Below, in pieces: positions 36,456-43,815 of a stretch of 64,000 bases of DNA; the stretch's first letter is position 1, and every line of letters starts with the position of its first letter. The notes below the pieces were generated by a model, which was not told the origin of the DNA, searched no databases, and saw only the letters and a program-made list of their open reading frames with translations. Position numbers and translations under genes: made by a program. Origin of the DNA: Flavobacterium aestivum (lineage in GTDB: Bacteria; Bacteroidota; Bacteroidia; Flavobacteriales; Flavobacteriaceae); the NCBI RefSeq assembly GCF_026870175.2, contig NZ_CP113977.2, positions 3,410,001-3,474,000 of the forward strand, given 5' to 3'.

Positions 36456-39400
36456 TTAGTTTAAATAATAAATTAATGATTCTTCATACCATTTTTTATC
36501 AAGGTCTTCTACATACTTGATTCTCCTTCTAAAATTGTCCCCATTTACATGCCATAAACCTGTATTTTTACCTGATATGGATGATGCTACTGTGAGTGGT
36601 GCAATCACTAAAATATTAACTTGATCGTTCCATTGTTTTTGTGGTATTGGCTTAACATAATTATTTCTGTCCTTTTGAATATCATAAAAAGGTAACTGGC
36701 TTAAAACTCTTTCACCTAAACGTTCTCTAACGTTATTGAGTTCTGCATTAAAAACAAAATTTTCAATCTTACTTTTTTGAAGTAAACACAAACTTAATTT
36801 GTTCCATTTAAAATTCAGCATAACAGCTAGTGCTTCGAATATTTGAGGGTTAATTTGACAATTACTTAACCAATCTGATAGTTCAACCCAATGAAAAGAA
36901 AAACCTAAGTCATTTTCTAATTCGATAAAATCGTTTCCCGAAAACTTATATTCTCCTGCATCAAATTTTACCGATAAAAAAGCAAATGCTTTAGCTGCTA
37001 ATTGAGATGATGTAGTAATTGCTTTTATAATATCAAATGTTGCAAAAGGCAAATCATTTTCTTTGCACAAATAATAATAAACCCAAAACTTATTCCATAC
37101 ATCACTAGTAAAATCCTCGGCTAAAAGTTGCTGAGAATAATTAGTAATTCTATTATTTCTATCCTCAATAGTAGTTAATTCATTTTCCGGATTCACAGAA
37201 ATAAACTCAGGTTTAATCTTGAATTTTGAATTTTTATCAGAGAAGAGAATAAATTTATTGGCGTTAGTTGCATTAATTGAGTAAAAATCTAAATCTCTTT
37301 TTATTTCAATTTTATCTATATATTCTAAATCACAATCTAATGGCAAAGCATATACACTATTCAAAATATCAATACTTTCGATTTCATCAAATTTTATAAT
37401 ATTCTTATCATTTACTTCCCATTTAATTGTCTCAGAAAATTGCTTTATACTATAACTTTTAATTTTCCGATTCCTATTATTGGGTAATAGTTCAAAAATT
37501 TCCATTTTTAAAAAGTTATCCGCATCGATAATATTATAAAGCTGAAAAAGTGATTTAAACGTATCATAAAACTCAAACAACGGTATTACTTTCCTTTCTA
37601 TCTTTTTTGATATGACAATTTCAGGATTCTTATTATTAAAAATCCTTACTTCATATTCTTTCCCATGAGAATTTGCAATTAATCGCCAACCTTTTATTTT
37701 ATCTAAAAATATTTTATCCGCATTTATTACATTTTCATCCTGGTCAACTAATATAACTCCTTGGAAAGGCGAAATTACTTCGGCAAGTATTCCAAAACTT
37801 TGATTATTTACTCTAATTCTAGTTTTGATTGAAGATGGAAATTTCGAAGGATTTGTTGTTTTAAAAGTTACTTTATTTTGATTTATACTAACATTATAAT
37901 GGTCTGACTTGTATACTTCTAAAACAAAAGAATTGCTATTTACTACAATTTCTGGGTTATTGTAATCTGAACTTGTTGACAAACACAAACCGCCAATATT
38001 AAAAACTCTTTCAAACTCATCAATACCATCATGTGAAATTTTGATATCCAAGGCTCCTAGTTCTGGAGTAATGTGTTTTGAATACCAAATGCTTTTATTT
38101 ACTTGTTTCCATTCTATAGTTGGATTATTAATCCTCTGCCCGATATTATCATAAACTAGTACTTTCAAGTTGTTTTTTACAATATTTAAATTGCTTCTAA
38201 TTAGCCACTTTGGCTTTTCACAAACTATGCTCCAATCAAATATATTCTCAATGTTTGTTTTAAACATAATCGTACTACTATTCGGTTTCTTCAACTTGAT
38301 TTCCTCTTGAAATTTTATTATTGAGAAAGGTTTGTTATTTATCTCAATTTCCGTTTTCTCTTCAAATTTCCCATCGATTGAAAAAGTATCATTTGATAGT
38401 ATATAACCATAGTTATTATTTGTGTGTCTTGATTTTTCTAAAACAAAATTTTCGTTATTACTTGGTGCCCATAATGTTGGAAAATCTAAGTTTAGTTTAG
38501 AATAAAGTAAATGATTAGCATAATAAATTTTGTCATTACCATCAATTATATAAATTTCTGTATCAAAATCTTGTTTACAACTCACAAAATCTTTGAACTG
38601 CACCACTTTGTATGTGTCATTATTTCTTTTTATGAGTTTGGCAATTAAATCTAAACCAACAAATAATTTATACTCATTTTGATAATCAACAATTTGATCA
38701 TCTAAAATATAATTCAGTTCTTCAAATCCTATTTTTGATGTAATGGTGGTATTGAGAAAGAAGGTGTTATCATTAGAATTAAAATTCCATTTGAATTTAA
38801 TAGCATTATTCTTTTTTCTGACCTTATCCCTTTCAATAATTAACTCTTCGGTAATTTGTTTTAAATCTGCATTTTCTTTAAAACTTAACAACTCATTTTC
38901 ATCATTATCCAATACAGCGCGAACAATTTCTAAGCAACTACTATAAATAATTTCATTTTGACTGGATTTCGGAAGTAGACCAGTTAATTCTGTATTAGTA
39001 GAAAAATCTTCAATAGAACTGGGATTTAAGTGAATAATTTTCAAAAGAAAATCTCTATACTTCCCTCGATTATTTTTTATGTGTTTTAATGGAAGACCGC
39101 CTTGTAATAATAAGGTTTTAAGATAATGTGTGTTTTGAATTTTAATCCATTTATAATTTAAAAGATTTCCACCTTTTTTAGCAGATTCATAAAAATCATT
39201 GGAATCAAAACATAATTTTTTTGATTCCAACGAATTATAAATTTTATCGTAAGACGGATACCCACCGTCAAAAGTTCTTCTCCACCATTCTGCATAGTAG
39301 ATTGCACAATCTTTAGGATTGAGCTGAGAAAGTCGTTGAACAATTTTAAAACTTTCCTTTAATTGACTGAGCTCTAAATCAGATATAGTGTATTTCCACA

Positions 39401-39461
39401 CTGGTTGACCAGTATGAAACTCAAGATTTCGGGTTTTTAAGATTTTGTAAAATTCACTCAT
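36456..39461 (-). CDS. druH: Druantia type III DruH-like protein
   Basis: 1001-1002 aa from the ATG at 39461 (MSEFYKILKTRNLEF); an upstream in-frame TTG at 39479 is less likely. I see no catalytic motif, signal peptide or membrane span. The middle third is beta-rich (many alternating hydrophobic strands such as FVLEVYKSDHYNVSIN), the ends more helical. The call rests on context: Druantia type III consists of druH followed by druE, and this gene precedes a DruE-type helicase with a 7-bp gap and is of suitable size. Function in the family is unknown. A distant homologue search would decide. Confidence 0.62.
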   Translation of the reverse strand: MSEFYKILKTRNLEFHTGQPVWKYTISDLELSQLKESFKIVQRLSQLNPKDCAIYYAEWWRRTFDGGYPSYDKIYNSLESKKLCFDSNDFYESAKKGGNLLNYKWIKIQNTHYLKTLLLQGGLPLKHIKNNRGKYRDFLLKIIHLNPSSIEDFSTNTELTGLLPKSSQNEIIYSSCLEIVRAVLDNDENELLSFKENADLKQITEELIIERDKVRKKNNAIKFKWNFNSNDNTFFLNTTITSKIGFEELNYILDDQIVDYQNEYKLFVGLDLIAKLIKRNNDTYKVVQFKDFVSCKQDFDTEIYIIDGNDKIYYANHLLYSKLNLDFPTLWAPSNNENFVLEKSRHTNNNYGYILSNDTFSIDGKFEEKTEIEINNKPFSIIKFQEEIKLKKPNSSTIMFKTNIENIFDWSIVCEKPKWLIRSNLNIVKNNLKVLVYDNIGQRINNPTIEWKQVNKSIWYSKHITPELGALDIKISHDGIDEFERVFNIGGLCLSTSSDYNNPEIVVNSNSFVLEVYKSDHYNVSINQNKVTFKTTNPSKFPSSIKTRIRVNNQSFGILAEVISPFQGVILVDQDENVINADKIFLDKIKGWRLIANSHGKEYEVRIFNNKNPEIVISKKIERKVIPLFEFYDTFKSLFQLYNIIDADNFLKMEIFELLPNNRNRKIKSYSIKQFSETIKWEVNDKNIIKFDEIESIDILNSVYALPLDCDLEYIDKIEIKRDLDFYSINATNANKFILFSDKNSKFKIKPEFISVNPENELTTIEDRNNRITNYSQQLLAEDFTSDVWNKFWVYYYLCKENDLPFATFDIIKAITTSSQLAAKAFAFLSVKFDAGEYKFSGNDFIELENDLGFSFHWVELSDWLSNCQINPQIFEALAVMLNFKWNKLSLCLLQKSKIENFVFNAELNNVRERLGERVLSQLPFYDIQKDRNNYVKPIPQKQWNDQVNILVIAPLTVASSISGKNTGLWHVNGDNFRRRIKYVEDLDKKWYEESLIYYLN

Positions 39462-39510
39462 AAGATTAATTTTTGTCAAAATTAGACCCTATATGTGCAT
39501 TGCATCTGCA

Positions 39511-40509
39511 CTAATAATTATTTTTCATTTTGTTAACTCTATCTAGAAGTTTTTCAACAAAAAATAATGGCTCCAATACTTTTATTTTTTCTCCATGGGA
39601 CAAGATCAACATTTCCAATTCATAATTGGGTATTACTTTCAATTGTAAATAATTTTTACCATCTACCTCTTTTATCACTTGTGAACCGTGAATGGGTTTA
39701 GTTTTCAAATAAGGTAATAGAGATTCACTGACTTCAAGTATAATGGTTTCGACTATATCTTTAGGAACTGTAACTCCAAGGACATCATCAAAATATTCAT
39801 TAAAATCAATGTCAGAATTAATGTATTGTTGGTTTACGGATTCTATACTTTCAATTCTATCTAAAGCTAAATTTGTAATAGATTCATAATCATTTGATTT
39901 TCCGAATAGAAACCAACGCATGTTGAACTGTTTCAGGTAATAAGGATTAATTATAATTATCGTAGAATTTTCTATTTTAAAGCTCTTATAATTTATATTT
40001 AATACTTTTTTATAAAGAATAGCATTGTAAAGTTCAGGAATGAATTCTAATCCTTTTAAGAATTCGTTTTCTTCAAAACTAATTATAACGTCACTCTTTT
40101 GCTTTAAACTAAAGGACGATTCTAATCTTGTGTTCAGCTCATTAATCCACTTATACTGTGGCAATCCCTTGAACCTTTCCAATGTTAATAAAGCTTCTCT
40201 AAGTTGGTTTGCTTCAGTTTCATTTAACGGTTGATTTGAAATAGAAAATTTTGGGTTTTCATATTTATAAAAAACTCTTCTACCGTCTTTAACTTTCTTT
40301 AATTCTATGTTCCAACCTTGCTCACTCTCCATAAATCTAATGTCATCATAGATCTGTCTTTTTTTTATTCCTTCATCTTTACCTGAGTACTCATAAATTG
40401 CCCTATTACATTCTTCCACAAGGTCATCAATAGCATAATTTCTCCCAGTATTACGGAAGCACTTATCTAAAGTTTGGTACCTAATTATAGCGTGCTTATT
40501 TGTAGACAT
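39511..40509 (-). CDS. WYL-domain transcriptional regulator
   Basis: 332 aa from the ATG at 40509 (MSTNKHAIIRYQTLDKCFRN), where family similarity begins; another ATG lies at 40530. The N-terminal third is a winged HTH; the C-terminal two-thirds contains a WYL-like domain with NPYYLKQFNMRWFLFGK (about residues 190-205) and the YKSF segment before it. WYL regulators are the usual repressors of defence islands. It is upstream of druH (31 bp or more) on the same strand and presumably controls the cluster. The 40510-40871 spacer separates it from a divergent HTH gene and holds no motif I can name. Confidence 0.85.
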   Translation of the reverse strand: MSTNKHAIIRYQTLDKCFRNTGRNYAIDDLVEECNRAIYEYSGKDEGIKKRQIYDDIRFMESEQGWNIELKKVKDGRRVFYKYENPKFSISNQPLNETEANQLREALLTLERFKGLPQYKWINELNTRLESSFSLKQKSDVIISFEENEFLKGLEFIPELYNAILYKKVLNINYKSFKIENSTIIIINPYYLKQFNMRWFLFGKSNDYESITNLALDRIESIESVNQQYINSDIDFNEYFDDVLGVTVPKDIVETIILEVSESLLPYLKTKPIHGSQVIKEVDGKNYLQLKVIPNYELEMLILSHGEKIKVLEPLFFVEKLLDRVNKMKNNY

Positions 40510-40871
40510 TTTATTTTCACGATTTATCATTACCTCACAATGATACGAAAAGCAATCTAAAGCAACTGAAGTAAAAACTCAACCTACAAACCACTTTATG
40601 ACATTTACACATCAATTTCATCATCAAATAAAAGTAGAAACTCTATTAATCTTCATTTCAAGTTTTTATACAACTTTTTATAACTTCCCTTGACAAATAT
40701 TATCTTTTAATTTATTTTTCATTTATGGAAAACCGTATTTTAAGTATTTAACAGACAATTTCAAATATATCGATTAAAAAGACATCAACAAGTAAGTATT
40801 TATACCTAATTTATCTAAACCATTGTCATGACAATACATACTTTTACATAAGATTTAAACAACAAATTATC

Positions 40872-41177
40872 ATGAAACCATTTACTTTTGACCAGATACC
40901 AATAATGATGAAAACACTATATGATAAATTAGAGCATTTGGAAAAAATGATTGAACGAATCTCCCCTACCGGAGAAAATCAAGATGAACTACTCAACATT
41001 CAAGAAACATCAAAACTTTTAAACCTATCAGTATCGACAATCTATAGTAAAGCATGCAAAAGGGAAATTCCATTTAATAAACGAGGCAAACACATTTATT
41101 TTTACAAACATGAGTTAATGAAATGGATTAAATCAGGTCGAGTAAAAACTTATTTAGAAATCCAAAATGGTATTTAA
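40872..41177 (+). CDS. Helix-turn-helix (excisionase family) DNA-binding protein, element 2
   Basis: 101 aa. A helical N-terminus (MKTLYDKLEHLEKMIERI) precedes an excisionase-type HTH: LNIQETSKLLNLSVSTIYSKACKREIPFNKRGKHIYFYKHELMKWI, written here as one motif region at about residues 42-88. It has the same layout as the element 1 protein at 5326-5667 (basic KRGKHIYF / KKGKRLYF turn, ending in WIKSG / WLKSG). Unlike that protein it is not followed by replication genes but by a terminator. It may be the second conserved control or excision factor of this element family. Confidence 0.82.
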   Translation: MKPFTFDQIPIMMKTLYDKLEHLEKMIERISPTGENQDELLNIQETSKLLNLSVSTIYSKACKREIPFNKRGKHIYFYKHELMKWIKSGRVKTYLEIQNGI

Positions 41178-41180
41178 AAA

Positions 41181-41220
41181 AAAGTTCAGTAATCTAGGTT
41201 ACTTTAGATTTCTGAACTTT
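41181..41220 (+). terminator. Terminator after the element 2 HTH gene
   Basis: Arms AAAGTTCAG (41181-41189) and CTGAACTTT (41212-41220), extended by AATCTA / TAGATT inside, then a C/T-rich tail. It starts 4 bp after the stop codon. Confidence 0.7.
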
Positions 41221-41357
41221 CCTCTTTTTAACCTTCATTTCTGAATATTCTAATTATGTATGACTTAGCATTTTTATGTTCTTGATATGAGTACATCTCA
41301 GATATAGGCAATATTTAAACACATTCAGTATATGACAAAATATATTATATTTGTGAA

Positions 41358-42497
41358 GTGAGTACAAGAGTAGAAAATATAAATAAAGAAATTATAGAAT
41401 GGGCTATTATTAGAAATGGTAATACCCTAAATGACTTTTATTCTCAAAACGCAAATGTAGAATGTTGGATTAAAGGCGAAAAATTCCCAACTGTAAAACA
41501 GCTTGAAGATTTTACACACAAAGTTCATGTTCCGTTTGGATATATGTTTCTTCCAAAACCACCAGAAGAAAGCATTCCTTTACCATTTTTTAGAAGTGCT
41601 AACAATCAAGCAACAAATAAAGTTAGTCTAAATGTTTTCCATGCCATACAAATTATTCAGGATAGGCAAAATTGGCTTACTGAATATTTAGAAGAACTTG
41701 AATTTGCTAATTTAAATTTCGTAGGCAAATACAAAGTCACAGACGATTACAATTCTATTGTAAATGATATTAGAAGTACTTTAAATTTAGAGTCTGATTG
41801 GGCTACAAAACATAGTACTTGGGAAGAAGCATTGGATTTCCTTACTCACAAAATTGAAGAAGCTGGTATTATAGTAACATTTAATGGAATAGTTGGCACA
41901 AACACTAAAAGACCAATTAATGTAGATGAATGTCGTGGCTTTGTATTAGTTGACAAAAAAGCTCCTTTTTTATTTATAAATGCTGCTGATGCTAAAGCCG
42001 CACAAATGTTCACTTTAATTCACGAACTTGCCCACATATGGCTTGGAGAAAGTGCTGGTTTCGATAATCAAAACCTTATTCCAGCTAACGATCCAATAGA
42101 AAAACTTTGTGATCAAGTTGCTGCAGAATTTTTAGTGCCTGAAACTTATCTGTTAGAAAAATGGAAGACTACTCACGATTACAAATATTTGAGTCGAATT
42201 TTTAAGGTAAGCCAAATTGTTATTGCACGAAGAGCACTAGATTTGAACTTGATTAGTAAGAATGATTTTATTAGCTTTTACACTCAATATATTCAAGAAG
42301 TAAAAGACAAAAAAGATAATCAAAAAGATGGTGGTAATTTTTATTTTACTGCAAGAAAAAGAGTGAGCATAAGATTTGCCTCATTCGTAAATAAAGCAGT
42401 AAATGATAATAAATTACTTTATCGAGAAGCTTATAAATTAACGAATTTAAAAGGTGATACATATCATAAGTTTGTCACTGAATATTTATTCCGATGA
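41358..42497 (+). CDS. ImmA/IrrE-type metallopeptidase, antitoxin partner of a PIN toxin
   Basis: 379 aa with a GTG start at 41358. The N-terminus is a helical XRE-like region; the centre has the zinc-peptidase motif HELAH (residues 222-226) in TLIHELAHIWLGESAGF, with a downstream Glu-containing helix (KLCDQVAAEFLVP). A TATATTTG -7 element (41346-41353) ends 4 bp before the GTG, so the transcript may be leaderless. It overlaps the PIN gene by 4 bp (ATGA). ImmA/IrrE proteins paired with DUF4411 PIN proteins are a known bicistronic arrangement, generally taken as toxin-antitoxin. In an integrative element it would stabilise inheritance. Confidence 0.85.
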   Translation: MSTRVENINKEIIEWAIIRNGNTLNDFYSQNANVECWIKGEKFPTVKQLEDFTHKVHVPFGYMFLPKPPEESIPLPFFRSANNQATNKVSLNVFHAIQIIQDRQNWLTEYLEELEFANLNFVGKYKVTDDYNSIVNDIRSTLNLESDWATKHSTWEEALDFLTHKIEEAGIIVTFNGIVGTNTKRPINVDECRGFVLVDKKAPFLFINAADAKAAQMFTLIHELAHIWLGESAGFDNQNLIPANDPIEKLCDQVAAEFLVPETYLLEKWKTTHDYKYLSRIFKVSQIVIARRALDLNLISKNDFISFYTQYIQEVKDKKDNQKDGGNFYFTARKRVSIRFASFVNKAVNDNKLLYREAYKLTNLKGDTYHKFVTEYLFR

Positions 42498-42985
42498 AAT
42501 ATTTATTAGATAGTAACATTTTTATTCAAGCTCATCGAATGCATTATCCATTTGATGTTGTTCCTGGATTTTGGAATAAATTAGTTGATTTATCTAATAG
42601 AGGTATTATTGTTAGCATAGATAAAGTTAAAAAAGAGCTTTGTGATATCTCCACACCAGACACTTTATCTAATTGGTGTATGGATGATTTTAATGGGGAT
42701 TTTTTCATTGACACATCATCTTGCATAGATAAATATAGCGAAATTGCATTATGGGTACATTCTCATCCAAATTATATTCAAAATGCCAAAGATGAATTTT
42801 TAATCACTGATTTGGCAGACCCTTGGCTTATCGCCTACGCTATGAAAAATAATTGTACTATCGTAACTCATGAGATAAGTTCGAATTCAATAAAAAGAGT
42901 TAAAATTCCTGAACCTTGTAATCATTTTGGAGTTCCATATACAACTCTAATACAAATGTTTAGAAATTTAGGCGAATCATTCTAA
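42494..42985 (+). CDS. DUF4411 family PIN-domain ribonuclease toxin
   Basis: 163 aa. The N-terminus has the PIN acidic strand YLLDSNIFIQAHRMHYPFD (Asp 6), and the C-terminal half has DLADPWLIAYAM (acidic residues about 107-110) and IVTHE, the remaining metal-binding positions of PIN nucleases. The DUF4411 features are the MHYPFDVVPGFW segment and a CNHFGVPYTTLIQMF tail. It starts inside the last codon of the ImmA/IrrE gene, so expression is coupled. Likely a ribonuclease toxin. It is the last gene before the right end of element 2. Confidence 0.85.
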   Translation: MKYLLDSNIFIQAHRMHYPFDVVPGFWNKLVDLSNRGIIVSIDKVKKELCDISTPDTLSNWCMDDFNGDFFIDTSSCIDKYSEIALWVHSHPNYIQNAKDEFLITDLADPWLIAYAMKNNCTIVTHEISSNSIKRVKIPEPCNHFGVPYTTLIQMFRNLGESF

Positions 42986-43039
42986 TAAACTACCGCCGCC
43001 TATAACAACGGTTTATCACAATAGTCTTTTTATTTTTCA

Positions 43040-43269
43040 TTTGTACCTCAATAAAAACAAACTTTGTAAAATAAAGAAGAGAATTGACTAACATTTTCAA
43101 TTAATTATATCATGTAGTTACGCAGAATATTCTTTTTATGTAGTAATCAAACATTAAAAATTTCTATTATTTTTGCATTAAACAACTCCCATGAGTTATG
43201 TTATCTTAATAAGGATACTTTGTTTTATTTTGTGATATTTCGCCCAGATTTGTACCATTTTTGTACCAT
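43040..43269 (+). repeat. TTTGTACC arm-type sites, element 2 right end
   Basis: A single TTTGTACCTC lies at 43040-43049, and the phased pair TTTGTACCAT / TTTGTACCAT at 43249-43258 and 43260-43269 sits inside a CCAGATT / AATCTGG inverted repeat. The pair ends 36 bp before the att core, nearly the same as at 26440-26460. The rest of the 42986-43303 spacer is AT-rich. Confidence 0.62.
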
Positions 43270-43305
43270 ATAATCTGGAAACATCAGTAAATACTGGACG
43301 CTAAT

Positions 43306-43323
43306 TTCTGTATCGGTAAATAG
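43306..43323 (+). repeat. Attachment site core, right end of the tandem array
   Basis: TTCTGTATCGGTAAATAG, again encoding FCIGK-stop (here TAG). The six bases before it (GCTAAT) also match mnmE, so homology extends to ANFCIGK. This may be the displaced original end of the chromosomal gene. Confidence 0.85.
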
Positions 43324-43375
43324 GATTCACTAAAACTATATTTTTATTTTAATAGCCCATTTTACATTTGAAGCA

Positions 43376-43702
43376 TTACTCTTTTTTTAAACAAAATGTA
43401 ATGCTAGAGTCAACATTCCCTTGGGGAAAATCTTTACGATAAAATACTCTTTTGCAGGTGTAGCAATCGTTGTCAATACTCGTAATAGTCACAATACCTC
43501 TATCACCCACCAGTATAGGAAGGTCTCCACTATTTTTTTTACAAATCACTTCATATTCACACGCACTTATCCACTTTAAATCCCAAACTATCTCAAGTAC
43601 TCCATTGTTGTAATTTTCTTGCACATTGTCTTTTCTAATAAAATACCTATAAGGAAAATTCGCATCATAAACAGTTACATTTTTAAATTTGCTGCAATCC
43701 AA
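43376..43702 (-). CDS. Secreted hypothetical protein, probably frameshifted at its start
   Basis: About 108 aa are open from a TTG at 43702, but in the same frame upstream codons spell IVLILLVLSGSLGYSQT, an obvious signal peptide reaching back to an A tract. The ATG at 43764 is followed by nine A and then a TAG; with one more (or two fewer) A it would read straight into the signal peptide. So the gene has a one-base frameshift in a homopolymer, or is phase-variable, or the tract is miscalled. The mature part has six Cys and no recognised family. It is the first chromosomal gene right of the elements. Confidence 0.6.
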   Translation of the reverse strand: MDCSKFKNVTVYDANFPYRYFIRKDNVQENYNNGVLEIVWDLKWISACEYEVICKKNSGDLPILVGDRGIVTITSIDNDCYTCKRVFYRKDFPQGNVDSSITFCLKKE

Positions 43703-43815
43703 TGTTTGCGAATATCCCAGTGACCCTGATAATACTAATAAAATAAGTACTATTTTTTTTTCATAATTATTTTAGTTTTTTATTGATGTTGTGAAATAAA
43801 TCATCGTTTTTAAAT

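Larger units (their letters stand above)
26516..43323 (+). mobile_element. Integrative element 2 (Druantia-like defence island), lacking an integrase
   Basis: About 16.8 kb between att cores at 26498-26515 and 43306-43323. It shares with element 1 the att core, the phased TTTGTACC pairs inside both ends, a zinc-finger/HTH protein beside the left end and a small excisionase-like HTH protein. It carries no recombinase, replication, relaxase or secretion gene. Cargo: GHKL-ATPase, DruE-like helicase, DruH-like protein, WYL regulator, and an ImmA/IrrE plus PIN toxin-antitoxin pair. It is either a satellite moved in trans by a related integrase or a decayed element that lost its own. Confidence 0.8.
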
